A DNA stretch of 64,000 nt from Streptomyces sp. SID8374 (lineage in GTDB: Bacteria > Actinomycetota > Actinomycetes > Streptomycetales > Streptomycetaceae). This document shows, piece after piece, positions 33,923-42,626 of this stretch. Under the pieces are notes generated by a model. That model had not been told where the DNA came from. It made no database searches and saw only the letters and a program-made list of their open reading frames with translations. The stretch covers positions 124,001 through 188,000 of the forward strand of contig NZ_WWGH01000002.1 of NCBI RefSeq assembly GCF_009865135.1, written 5' to 3'. The translations under genes and the position numbers were made by a program. Numbering within the stretch: position 1 is the stretch's first letter; the number at the start of each line of letters is the position of its first letter.

Positions 33923-34237
33923 TTAGCGCTGGAACGGGCTCTGTCCCGGCTGCTGGAAGCCCGGCTGCCGCGGGGCCTGTCCGTGGCCGCCGTCCGGGCC
34001 CGCCCCGTGCTGGGCGAGCAGCTGGTCGGCCTGCTCCTTCGATATCTGCTGCTCCCCGCCGCAGAACGTGCACTGCGTGGCGTACTTCGTCGAGAACGGG
34101 AAGAGCGGGATGAAGAAGAGGGTGAACTTCGTGACCCGCTTGCGCAGGGTGTGCGCCGCCGGATTGCCGCACCAGCCGCACACCATCGTCAGGATGGCCA
34201 GCTGGTGGAGATAGCCCTTGGTACCGAAAATGATCAT
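33923..34237 (-). CDS. Zinc-ribbon protein
   Basis: A 104-residue protein with two CxxC knuckles (CGWCG near 19-22 and CTFCGG near 56-59) separated by TLRKRVTKFTLFFIPLFPFSTKY, the layout of the zinc-ribbon family often placed next to membranes. The C-terminus is Gln/Pro/Gly-rich (QPGFQQPGQSPFQR). Function unknown. ATG at 34237 overlaps the HEAT gene stop as ATGA, so it is co-translated. Confidence 0.8.
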   Translation of the reverse strand: MIIFGTKGYLHQLAILTMVCGWCGNPAAHTLRKRVTKFTLFFIPLFPFSTKYATQCTFCGGEQQISKEQADQLLAQHGAGPDGGHGQAPRQPGFQQPGQSPFQR

Positions 34238-36390
34238 GCCGTGGTCCCTTTCCCCGTCCCCCGGAGTGCCTGTCGGCACAGCGCCAGGAGCTTTTCGTCC
34301 TCGTAGGTGTCATGGCTGCCGTACCCGCCGTCCAGCGCGTTGTGACGGCGTACGGAGGAGAGTTCGGCGCGCAGCACCTGGGCCGTCGTCGACGCCGGGT
34401 CCACCGGTCCCGTCCGCGCCAGGCATTCTGCCACCCGGACGCGTACATGGCGGTTCTTCTCCCAGGCGGCGAGCAGCACCTCGGTGCTCTCCTCCGGCCG
34501 CCCGGTCACCTCCCGGAGCGCGATCGCCGCGTCCACCCGCAGCCACAGCTCGTCATGGGCCAGCAGTCCGCGCAGCCGGGGCGCCACCACCGCCGCCTGC
34601 GGGCCGAGCGCCCCCAGCGCCGCCGCGGCCGCCCGCCGGTCGTGCACCTGGTCCGAGCCGAGCCCCTCGACCAGCACGGGCAGCACCGCGTCCCGGTCCC
34701 CGGCCACCGCCCACAGCGCCTCGGCCGCCTCCGTGGCCGTCCCCGGCCGCCGCAGCATCGCCCGCAGCTCGGGCACGGCCTCCCGGGCGGCGGGCCCGAA
34801 CGAGCCGAGCGCCCGCAGCGCCGCCGTACGCAGCCACTCGCCCCGGTACTCCGGGGCGCCGCGCAGCACCCGCAGCACCTCCGGCGTCGCCTCGCCCGCC
34901 CGCAGCCCGGTCAGCCCGGCCAGCAGCGGGCTCGCCCGGTCGTACGCCCCCTCGTCCAGCGCCACCCCGGCGAGCCTGCGCCGCAGCGCACCGGCCAGCG
35001 GGCGGGCGGCCGGCCCGAGATGGGTGACCGCGAACCCCACGTCGTGCGGCACCTCCGGCAGCTCCAGGGCCGCCGCCAGGGCGGGCACCGCCCGGGCGTC
35101 GCCGAGCCGGGCCAGCGCCTTCACCGTGGAGCCGAGCCCCGGCGGACCGCTGGCCCACTCCTTCACCCAGCCCCCGGGATCGGCCGCCAGCCGGGCCGCC
35201 AGCGCGTCGGCGGTCGGCGCGGCCAGCGAGAACAGCTCCTCCAGGACGTGCGAGGCGGCCTCGGCCAGCCGGGGCTCGGGGTCGGCGAGCTGGTCGCCGA
35301 CGAGCGCCACCAGCTCCTCGTACGAGCCGCGCCAGGCCCGTATCAGCCCGCCGCTCATCCGTACGGCGTCGATGCGCTGCCAGGGGTCGGGGCTGCGGAG
35401 CTGGTCGACGAGGAGGGCCGTACGGTCGCCGACGCGGTCGTCCAGGCCGACGTGCAGGGTGCGCAGCAGATCGGCGGCCCAGGGGGTGCCGCGTCCGGCG
35501 CTCTCCTGGGCGGAGAGGGCGCGCAACTGGCCCACCAGGGTCGGTGCCGCGCCCTGCTCGGGCCGGGGGACGTCCGTACAGCCGACCGGGTCGCACTCCG
35601 GCTCCGCCTCGGCGTCGGCCTCCGGCTCCCCGTCCGGGTCGTGCTCCGCTGCCCCGCCCGGCGCCGACCGCAGCTCGCGCAGCAGCCCCGACACGACCGG
35701 CACCACATCGCGGGGCAGCGCGTCGGGCGAACAGCGCGCCAGCTGGGCCAGGGCGGCGAGCCGCAGCCCCGGTGCGTGCTCCCGGTCCACCAGCAGGCCC
35801 AGCCACCGGGCCACCCGCCCCGCCAGCGGGCGGTGGCGCAGGGCGACCCGCCCGGCCGCCTCCACGAGGGCGAGCCGCACCTCCTCGTCGGGCTCCACCG
35901 GCAGCCGCTCCCGCAGCAGCTCCAGGACCCGGACGGGGTGCCGGTGGAGCGTGGCGAGCGCCAGCGGGGCCGCCAGCCGCACCCCGGGGTCCTCGTCGGC
36001 GATCAGCTCGAAGAACACCCCGGCCCCGGCCGTGACCGCGGCGGCCGCCATCGCGTAGTTCGCGGCGCCCTCGATCTCGTCCTCGTCTATCTCGTCCTCG
36101 TCGTCCTCGTCCAGATCGAAGCCGCCGATGCTGGTGAGCAGCTCCACCACGCTGCCCCGGTCCTGCACCTCCGGGTCCACGGCCAGCTCGAAGAGGAAGG
36201 GGATGCACGCCAGGGTGCAGGCGTAGACGTCCCCCTGGTGGTGCACGGCTCCGTACATGCCGTCGAGTGCGCTCTCCCGCTCCGCCGGATCGGCGGAGGC
36301 GAGCCCCCGAAGGAGCACCGGCACGTCGTCGGCGGGCCCGTAGGCATGCTCCATCGAAGCCCAGTCGACCTCATCGATCCCCGAGAACAC
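34234..36390 (-). CDS. HEAT-repeat protein
   Basis: A 718-residue alpha-solenoid protein made of HEAT repeats; clear units include DPAERESALDGMYGA, DPGVRLAAPLALATLHRHP, DPWQRIDAVRMSGGLI and DELWLRVDAAIALREVTGRP. A very acidic insert (DLDEDDEDEIDEDEIEG, about 108-124) and another acidic stretch (PDGEPEADAEAEPECDP) interrupt the repeats. It probably serves as a protein-binding scaffold; no enzyme motif is present. GTG at 36390 follows GGAGGGG by 5 bases. A frame extending to 36564 would add a Cys-rich leader without a ribosome site. Confidence 0.85.
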   Translation of the reverse strand: MFSGIDEVDWASMEHAYGPADDVPVLLRGLASADPAERESALDGMYGAVHHQGDVYACTLACIPFLFELAVDPEVQDRGSVVELLTSIGGFDLDEDDEDEIDEDEIEGAANYAMAAAAVTAGAGVFFELIADEDPGVRLAAPLALATLHRHPVRVLELLRERLPVEPDEEVRLALVEAAGRVALRHRPLAGRVARWLGLLVDREHAPGLRLAALAQLARCSPDALPRDVVPVVSGLLRELRSAPGGAAEHDPDGEPEADAEAEPECDPVGCTDVPRPEQGAAPTLVGQLRALSAQESAGRGTPWAADLLRTLHVGLDDRVGDRTALLVDQLRSPDPWQRIDAVRMSGGLIRAWRGSYEELVALVGDQLADPEPRLAEAASHVLEELFSLAAPTADALAARLAADPGGWVKEWASGPPGLGSTVKALARLGDARAVPALAAALELPEVPHDVGFAVTHLGPAARPLAGALRRRLAGVALDEGAYDRASPLLAGLTGLRAGEATPEVLRVLRGAPEYRGEWLRTAALRALGSFGPAAREAVPELRAMLRRPGTATEAAEALWAVAGDRDAVLPVLVEGLGSDQVHDRRAAAAALGALGPQAAVVAPRLRGLLAHDELWLRVDAAIALREVTGRPEESTEVLLAAWEKNRHVRVRVAECLARTGPVDPASTTAQVLRAELSSVRRHNALDGGYGSHDTYEDEKLLALCRQALRGTGKGTTA

Positions 36391-36639
36391 GCCATCCCCT
36401 CCCCACGTCGCGGCGGCGCCCGGAACCTCCACCCGTCTCCGGCACGCCTGTTCCCCACACGCCTGCGGCGCGTCCCGAAAGAAAGCGCCTGCGCAGAGTG
36501 TGCACCACGGCTCCGACAATCCACCCGCCACTTGTGGCCTTTCCTCATGCCGTGACCAGGTCATGACCCTGTCATGACGGGGCGGCCGAAAGGGAACCTG
36601 TGAGTTGGCTGTGAATCAAGGGGGACCAGCCGGAAGGAA

Positions 36640-37539
36640 TCAGGGGGAATCCGGCGGAAGCGGTCGGGCCTGTTCCGGGTCGAGGAGGGGGCCGAGCAGC
36701 TCCCCGTACCGTTCCAGCCGTCCGGCCATGTTCTCCGCGCGGAACACCAGGGCCTCAGGCGACCGGCACCCCTCGATCTCCGCCCAGGTGACCGGCGCGG
36801 AGACGGTGGGCTCGGTCCTGGCCCGCAGGGTGTAGGGCGTGGCGGTGGTCTTCGACGCGGAGTTCTGGCTGAAGTCGACGAAGACCTTGCCGGGCCGCAG
36901 GGCGCGCTTCATCCGGTGCAGGGCCAGCTCCGGCAGGGCGCTCTCCGCCTCCATCGCGAGCCGTTTCGCGTACGCGGACACCTCGGCGGACGGGGTCGGC
37001 TCCACCGGGACCAGCAGGTGCAGCCCCTTGGAGCCGGACGTCTTCCCGTACGCGGACAGTCCGTCGGCGGCGAGCCGCTCCCGCAGCCAGAGAGCCACCG
37101 AGCAGCACTGCACGACGGTCGCCGGGGAGCCGGGGTCCAGGTCGAAGACCATCCGGTCGGCCATCTCCGGGGCCTCGGCCCGCCACTGCGGGGTGTGGAA
37201 CTCCACCACCAGGTTGGCCGCCCACATCAGCGAGGCCAGGTCCTGGACCACCACCTGGCGGGCGCCCGGGTCCTCGCTCCGCGGCACGGGGGTGGTGCGC
37301 ACCCAGTCGGGCGTACCGGGCGGCGGATTCTTGGTGAAGAACAGCTGCCCCCCGGGCCCGTCCGGATAGCGCAGGAAGGAGACCGGGCGGTCGCGCAGAT
37401 GGGGCAGGATCGCGGCCGCCGCCGTGGCCGCGTAGTAGTGCAGCACCTCGCCCTTGGTGGTCCCGGTGGCCGGATACAGCACCTTGTCGAGGTTGCTGAG
37501 CGAGAGGCGCCGCCCCTCCACCTCGGTGATCGGCGTCAT
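36640..37539 (-). CDS. LigD-type NHEJ polymerase domain protein
   Basis: A 299-residue stand-alone polymerase domain of the archaeo-eukaryotic primase type found in LigD, which fills ends with ribonucleotides during non-homologous end joining. Metal-binding Asp133 and Asp135 (FDLDPG), the KTSGSKGLHL motif and Asp222 (DFSQN) are present. The ligase and phosphoesterase parts are absent here, as in Streptomyces where they are separate genes. It is divergent from ku with a 59-base gap, so one promoter region drives the NHEJ pair. Confidence 0.93.
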   Translation of the reverse strand: MTPITEVEGRRLSLSNLDKVLYPATGTTKGEVLHYYAATAAAAILPHLRDRPVSFLRYPDGPGGQLFFTKNPPPGTPDWVRTTPVPRSEDPGARQVVVQDLASLMWAANLVVEFHTPQWRAEAPEMADRMVFDLDPGSPATVVQCCSVALWLRERLAADGLSAYGKTSGSKGLHLLVPVEPTPSAEVSAYAKRLAMEAESALPELALHRMKRALRPGKVFVDFSQNSASKTTATPYTLRARTEPTVSAPVTWAEIEGCRSPEALVFRAENMAGRLERYGELLGPLLDPEQARPLPPDSP

Positions 37540-37598
37540 ACGATAAGAGTCACACGAAAACCCTCCTAAGCGTCCTTAACGGTCAAAAGGGGTGAACG

Positions 37599-38714
37599 GT
37601 GAGGTCCATATGGAACGGCGCGATCTCCTTCGGGCTGGTCAGCATCCCGATCAAGCTCGTCAACGCCACCGAGAACCACTCGATCCACTTCCGGCAGATC
37701 CACCTCGCCGACGGCGGCCGGATCCGGTACCGCAAGGTCTGTGAGCTGGACGAGGAGGAGGTGTCCGGCGGCGAGATCGGCAAGGCCTACGAGGACGCCG
37801 ACGGCACGATGATCCCGATCACCGACGAGGACCTCGCCCAGCTCCCGCTGCCCACGGCCAAGACCATCGAGATCGTCGCCTTCGTGCCCGCCGACGAGAT
37901 CGACCCGCTCCAGATGGACGCGGCGTACTACCTCTCCGCCAACGGGGTCCCGGCCGCCAAGCCGTACACCCTGCTGCGCGAGGCCCTCAAGCGCAGCAAC
38001 AAGGTGGCCGTCGCCAAGTTCGCCCTGCGCGGTCGCGAACGGCTCGGCATGCTCCGCGTCGTCGACGACGTGATCGCGATGCACGGCCTGCTCTGGCCCG
38101 ACGAGATCCGCGCCCCCGAGGGCGTCGCCCCGGACAGCGACGTCACGGTCCGCGACGCCGAACTCGACCTGGCGGACGCCCTGATGGACACCCTCGGGGA
38201 GGTCGACATGGAGAGCCTCCACGACGACTACCGGGAGGCGGTGGAGGAGCTCATCGCGGCGAAGGCGTCCGGCGAGGCGGTGGAGCCCGCGGAGTCGAAG
38301 GAGAGCGGCGGGGGCAAGGTCATCGACCTGATCGCGGCCTTGGAGAACAGCGTCCGCGCGGCGAAGAAGTCCCGGGGCGAGGGCGAGGAGGAAGGGGAGA
38401 CCGAGGCCGGGGACGGGGAGGGGGACATGGCGGACGTCCACCCCATCAAGAAGACGACGTCGAGGAGTACGGCGAAGAAGACGGCACAACAGAAGTCCAC
38501 GGCGCAGAAGTCCAGCCCGAAATCCACGGGCGGGAAGAAGTCCACGGCCTCCACAGGCTCTGCGGCCAAGAGGACGACGCAGAAGAAGACGGCGTCCAAG
38601 TCGGCCTCCGCCGCCAAGGACTCCTCGTCCTCGGCGAAGAAGCAGACGTCGTCCGGCTCCCGGAGCACCACCAAGAAGAAGACGGCCGCGCCCCGCAAAC
38701 GCGCCTCGGCCTGA
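37599..38714 (+). CDS. ku: Ku, NHEJ DNA end-binding protein
   Basis: A 371-residue bacterial Ku. The core (1-255, MRSIWNGAISFGLVSIPIKL...) forms the homodimeric ring that threads on DNA ends and recruits LigD activities. Beyond residue 260 there is a long Lys/Ser/Thr-rich tail (TTSRSTAKKTAQQKS and related repeats), as in other Streptomyces Ku proteins, where such tails aid DNA binding. A weak AAGGGG precedes GTG 37599. It is divergent from the LigD-type polymerase gene. Confidence 0.96.
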   Translation: MRSIWNGAISFGLVSIPIKLVNATENHSIHFRQIHLADGGRIRYRKVCELDEEEVSGGEIGKAYEDADGTMIPITDEDLAQLPLPTAKTIEIVAFVPADEIDPLQMDAAYYLSANGVPAAKPYTLLREALKRSNKVAVAKFALRGRERLGMLRVVDDVIAMHGLLWPDEIRAPEGVAPDSDVTVRDAELDLADALMDTLGEVDMESLHDDYREAVEELIAAKASGEAVEPAESKESGGGKVIDLIAALENSVRAAKKSRGEGEEEGETEAGDGEGDMADVHPIKKTTSRSTAKKTAQQKSTAQKSSPKSTGGKKSTASTGSAAKRTTQKKTASKSASAAKDSSSSAKKQTSSGSRSTTKKKTAAPRKRASA

Positions 38715-38780
38715 CCCCGCCGCGTCCCGATCCCCGGCCCTGGCTCCCCCCTGTCGTACGGCACCCGTACGCTACGGCGC

Positions 38781-40667
38781 ATGAGCGCAGAGGCCCCCTC
38801 GGGACGGGTGATCGACGGCCGCTTCACACTGGTGGAGCGGCTCGGCAGCGGCGGCATGGGCATGGTGTGGCGGGCCCACGACGAGGCGCTCCACCGTGAC
38901 GTCGCCCTCAAGGAGGTCCGGCCCCCGGACCCGGCGCTCGCGGAGTACGACCCGGAGGGCGCCCGCACCCTGCGCGCCCGGGTCCTGCGCGAGGCCCGCG
39001 CCCTGGCCCGCCTCGACCACCCCAACGTGGTGACCGTCCACCACATCGTCGACCCGGGCGAGGACGGCTACCCCTGGATCGTGATGGAGCTGGTGGCCGG
39101 CTCCTCCCTCCACGACCGGCTGGCCGAAGGGCCCATGGAGCCCGCCGAGGCCGCCGAACTGGGGCGCGGCATCCTCTCCGCCCTGAACGCCGCCCACGCC
39201 TCCGGCATCCAGCACCGCGATGTGAAACCGGCCAACGTGCTGCTGCGCACCGACGGCCGCCCGGTCCTCACGGACTTCGGCATCGCCGCGATCCGCGAGT
39301 CGACGAGCCTCACGATGACGGGCGCCCTCATCGGCTCGCCCGACTACATAGCCCCCGAGCGCATCCGGGGCACCGAGGGCGACCCGTCCTCGGACCTCTG
39401 GTCGCTCGGCATGATGCTGTACGTCGCCGTCGAGGGCCACCACCCGCTGCGCAAGGCCACCACGCTCGCCACCCTGGCCGCCGTACTCGACGAGGAGGTG
39501 CCCCCGCCGGTACGGGCCGGGGCGCTGACCCCCGTCCTGACGGCGCTCCTGACCCGGGACATCCCGGCCCGCCCGGAAGCGGAGACCCTGGACCGGATGC
39601 TGGCGGAGGCGGCGCGGCCGACCGGCACCCCGCAGGCCACGCCGACGCCACGGCCCGGCGACCGCCCGCAGCCCGCCCCCGACCCCCGGAGCGCCTACGG
39701 ATCGGCTTCGGCGACCCCGGGCCTCCACGGGCCGTCACCCACACCGCCGGCCACCCCGCCGACCCCGGCCCCGGCGGACCGGACCCCCACCGGCTACGGC
39801 TACCCGCCGGCCTTCCCCACCCCCGTGGACCAGCAGCGCAACCCGTACGCGAACAGTCCCTACGGGACCGACCCGTACGCGAGCCCGGCCACGCCCCCGT
39901 CCGCCTCGCCGTCCGCCTCGCCGACGGTCTCCACCGCCGACGACGAGCGCCGACGCCGCATCCTGCGCCGGGCCTGGACGATCACCACGGCCTCCTCCGT
40001 CGTCTCGGCGGCGGTGGTGGCGGGCGTGATCCTGTGGAAGGTCGACCCGCCGCTCTTCGGGGGAGACGGCGACGACAGTGCGAAGGGCGGCAACCGCCCC
40101 GACACCACCGCGAGCGCCCCGGCGAACGACCGGAGCGCCGCCCCGTCCACCGCCGGGGGCCAACCGGTCGTCGACGACGACGCGTCCGGGTCGGACGACG
40201 AGGCGGAGGCCCCCACCGACCTGCTCACCCCGCAAGGGGCGCGGCAGGCTATCGCCGCGCTGAAGCCGCTGATGGGCGGGACGAAGGTCACCGACTTCAC
40301 GCTCTACGACGAACACGCCTCCGCCCAGGCCCCGCTGAAGTCCAACTCCCGCCTCTACGACCGGTTCAGCTACCGGAACGGGCAGGCGAAGAACGACGAC
40401 ATGGGCGGCACCCTCATGTCCGGGGACAAGGCGGTCGACCTGAACTCCGTCGACTGGGACGCCCTGCCCGCCCTGCTGCGGACGGCCAGGACGAGCCTCA
40501 ACATCCCCGAGCCCGAGAGCAGTTACGTGATCGTGGACCCGTCGTCGCCCTTCCACGGCGACCGCCCGGTGCTGCGCGTCTACGTCTCCGACAAGTACGG
40601 CGGCGCCTACCTCACCGCCGAGCTGGACGGCAAGGTCATCGAGAAGAACCCGCGCGAGAAGGGCTGA
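38781..40667 (+). CDS. Membrane Ser/Thr protein kinase (PknB-like)
   Basis: A 628-residue eukaryotic-type kinase. Residues 14-280 hold a complete catalytic domain: LGSGGMGMVW, Lys44 in VALKEV, HRDVKPANV near 147, DFGIAA near 166, and SPDYIAPERI. A Pro-rich linker (about 280-390) leads to one membrane helix (ASSVVSAAVVAGVILW) and an extracellular domain (about 420-628) without PASTA repeats, perhaps a sensor. All catalytic residues are intact, unlike the pseudokinase at 14.5-17.6 kb. The 3' end overlaps the opposing gene by 32 bases. Confidence 0.93.
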   Translation: MSAEAPSGRVIDGRFTLVERLGSGGMGMVWRAHDEALHRDVALKEVRPPDPALAEYDPEGARTLRARVLREARALARLDHPNVVTVHHIVDPGEDGYPWIVMELVAGSSLHDRLAEGPMEPAEAAELGRGILSALNAAHASGIQHRDVKPANVLLRTDGRPVLTDFGIAAIRESTSLTMTGALIGSPDYIAPERIRGTEGDPSSDLWSLGMMLYVAVEGHHPLRKATTLATLAAVLDEEVPPPVRAGALTPVLTALLTRDIPARPEAETLDRMLAEAARPTGTPQATPTPRPGDRPQPAPDPRSAYGSASATPGLHGPSPTPPATPPTPAPADRTPTGYGYPPAFPTPVDQQRNPYANSPYGTDPYASPATPPSASPSASPTVSTADDERRRRILRRAWTITTASSVVSAAVVAGVILWKVDPPLFGGDGDDSAKGGNRPDTTASAPANDRSAAPSTAGGQPVVDDDASGSDDEAEAPTDLLTPQGARQAIAALKPLMGGTKVTDFTLYDEHASAQAPLKSNSRLYDRFSYRNGQAKNDDMGGTLMSGDKAVDLNSVDWDALPALLRTARTSLNIPEPESSYVIVDPSSPFHGDRPVLRVYVSDKYGGAYLTAELDGKVIEKNPREKG

Positions 40668-42303
40668 CGAGCGGGGCGGAGGCCGGCTTGACGGAGTCGG
40701 GCAGGGTGGGCAGGTCGAGGCCGAGCGGACTGCGTTCGACGACATAGGTGCAGCTGGTGTACGTGTACCCGGGCTGGACCTTCGACCCGGCCGCGTAACT
40801 GTCCACCCGCGACGTCGCCCCCGTACCGTGCTTGTAGAGGAAGTGGTAGTCGCCCGCGGGCAGTTGGAGCCGGGCCTTCGGGTAGCTCCGGCCACCGGCC
40901 TTGCAGGCGAGCCGGGGTCCGGCCGACGCGCTGTAGCGCTCGCAGTCCCCGCAGGGCTTCAGCGTGACGGTGCCGGTGACCGGTCCGGTGTAGAGCACCT
41001 CGACGGCGTTGGGCGCGTCGTTGCTGATGACGAGCTCCATCCGGGGTCCGCCGGGGCTCCCCGACGGCGGCAGCCGCTTGCCCGCCGCGGGCCGGTCGTC
41101 GGCTATCTCCGCGGCGATGGCGATCTTCCGGGCCTGCGCCGCCCGCCCGTCGCCCTTGTAGGAACGGGCGAATCCGGCCAGTGTCGTGCGGGCCTCGCCG
41201 AACTTCTTCTCCTTGAACTGGTCGACCCCACAGGCGTACACCCCGTCCTGGATCCCCTTGGCGGCCTTGGCGCTCAGCCCCGGGACGCTCTCGGCGGGCA
41301 GGGCGGAGGCCGTGGAACGCAGGCCCCGCAACGCCTCGGTGGCCGCACACGGGTCGCTGCCCTTCACCTCCGCGACGCGTCCGTCGATCCGCCCGCCGAT
41401 CGCGGGCCCCACCTGCCGCGCGGACGCGGACTCGGGGAACGTACGCAACAGCTCGCCGAACTCCGCCGAGCCCCCGGCGGATGCCCCGCCCAGCCGTGAG
41501 ACCCCGCACCCGTACAGCGACTCGGCGAGCGGTTCGTCGGGCCAGGAGGCGAGCTCGCCCAGCAACTCCCCGCCGACCGAACCCGGCAGGCTCCGCAGAT
41601 AGGCCAGCGGCTCCACGGCCTCGCAGTGCTGCTTCGCGGCGTACGGGGAGGAGACGGCGTCGTAGTAGGCCTTCAGCCGGTCCGGGACGAGCTTCGCCGC
41701 CCGGGAGTCGGGGTGGTCGCGGTCGAGTGCGCGATAGACGCCGAGGGCCCCCTCGTACTCACCCTTCGCCGTCCCGAAGGGCTGCTGGGACGCGGCAGCC
41801 ACCCGCCGGTCCCCGCCCGCCAGCCGTTCGAGCAGCATCTCCTCCCGCGCCTCGTCCCGCGCGGCCCCGTACGCCACCACCCCACCGGCCGGAACGGCCA
41901 GCAGCACGACCCCCAGCGCGGCCGCGAGCACCGGCCGCCACGACCCCGCGAGCGCCGAACGCAGGGCGATCCGCGCCCCGTCGGCGGCGGCGAGCACCAG
42001 CACCAGGAGATACCCGACGAGCACACCCGCGGGCACCCCGTCCGGGTCGGCGGGCAGCGCCACGAAGAGCAGCACCCCGGTGGCCACCCAGCACCCGACG
42101 GCCCGCCCCCACCGCCCCAACAGGGCGTAACCGAGCCCGAGCCCGGTCAGATTGAGCAGCCCGGCCCCGACGGCCCGAAGCCCCGCACCGGACGGTGGCG
42201 GCCCGACGGTCGGCGCATGGGAGGGCGGCGGAGGCACACCCGCGCCGAACCCAGGACCGCCCGCGCCCTGCCCCGCTGTCCCGTACCGGTCATCCGACTC
42301 CAT
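40636..42303 (-). CDS. Multi-pass membrane protein with extracytoplasmic region
   Basis: A 555-residue protein. After a Pro/Gly-rich start there are four or five membrane helices (about 40-165: LLNLTGLGLGYALLG, AVGCWVATGVLLFVAL, VLVGYLLVLVLAAAD, VLAAALGVVLLAVPAGGVVA), then a long extracytoplasmic helical region containing several Cys (HCEAVEP, LYGCGVS, DPCAAT, YACGV), consistent with TPR-like helices held by disulfides, and a C-terminal beta-domain (MELVISNDAPNAVEVLYTGP). Function unknown. It converges with, and overlaps by 32 bases, the Ser/Thr kinase gene; a regulatory link to the kinase is possible but not shown. Confidence 0.82.
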   Translation of the reverse strand: MESDDRYGTAGQGAGGPGFGAGVPPPPSHAPTVGPPPSGAGLRAVGAGLLNLTGLGLGYALLGRWGRAVGCWVATGVLLFVALPADPDGVPAGVLVGYLLVLVLAAADGARIALRSALAGSWRPVLAAALGVVLLAVPAGGVVAYGAARDEAREEMLLERLAGGDRRVAAASQQPFGTAKGEYEGALGVYRALDRDHPDSRAAKLVPDRLKAYYDAVSSPYAAKQHCEAVEPLAYLRSLPGSVGGELLGELASWPDEPLAESLYGCGVSRLGGASAGGSAEFGELLRTFPESASARQVGPAIGGRIDGRVAEVKGSDPCAATEALRGLRSTASALPAESVPGLSAKAAKGIQDGVYACGVDQFKEKKFGEARTTLAGFARSYKGDGRAAQARKIAIAAEIADDRPAAGKRLPPSGSPGGPRMELVISNDAPNAVEVLYTGPVTGTVTLKPCGDCERYSASAGPRLACKAGGRSYPKARLQLPAGDYHFLYKHGTGATSRVDSYAAGSKVQPGYTYTSCTYVVERSPLGLDLPTLPDSVKPASAPLVSPSRAGSSR

Positions 42304-42516
42304 AACGGTCCCCCACCGCCGAGCCTTGCAAGTCGTCGGGACTCTGCCCGGGGCCGCCTCGGTTCACGCGTCGGCGCACGGGCATTCTGCTCGGGCCGCA
42401 ATTGGATCACTCAAACGGGTGACCCTTGTTTGGTTCTTGTGCGGCCGTGGCGTGTGCCATGATCGACGCTCGGATCACGGCCAACTCGGCCCAGAGTGAA
42501 GGAAGTTGTTAGGCAC

Positions 42517-42549
42517 ATGTTCTACAAGCTCCTCCAGTGGATGTGGTAA
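42517..42549 (+). CDS. Possible 10-residue peptide MFYKLLQWMW
   Basis: ATG at 42517 opens a ten-codon frame ending in TAA: MFYKLLQWMW. GAAGGAAG (42498-42505) lies upstream at slightly long spacing; a GTG at 42496 would add seven residues (MKEVVRH). The peptide is hydrophobic with one Lys and a WMW end. It stands alone between a divergent membrane protein and the convergent SARP gene, and a GC-rich palindrome (GGCCCG-C-CGGGCC, about 42556-42568) follows it like a terminator. It could be a leader, a signalling peptide or a small membrane peptide. It is reported because start, ribosome site, stop and hairpin occur in order; conservation was not tested. Confidence 0.4.
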   Translation: MFYKLLQWMW

Positions 42550-42626
42550 AACCGTCCGGCCCGCCGGGCCACGTCGTCGGCGGTTGATCCGCACCGCGGC
42601 CGAGCGGACCGGCACCCGGGCAAGGC

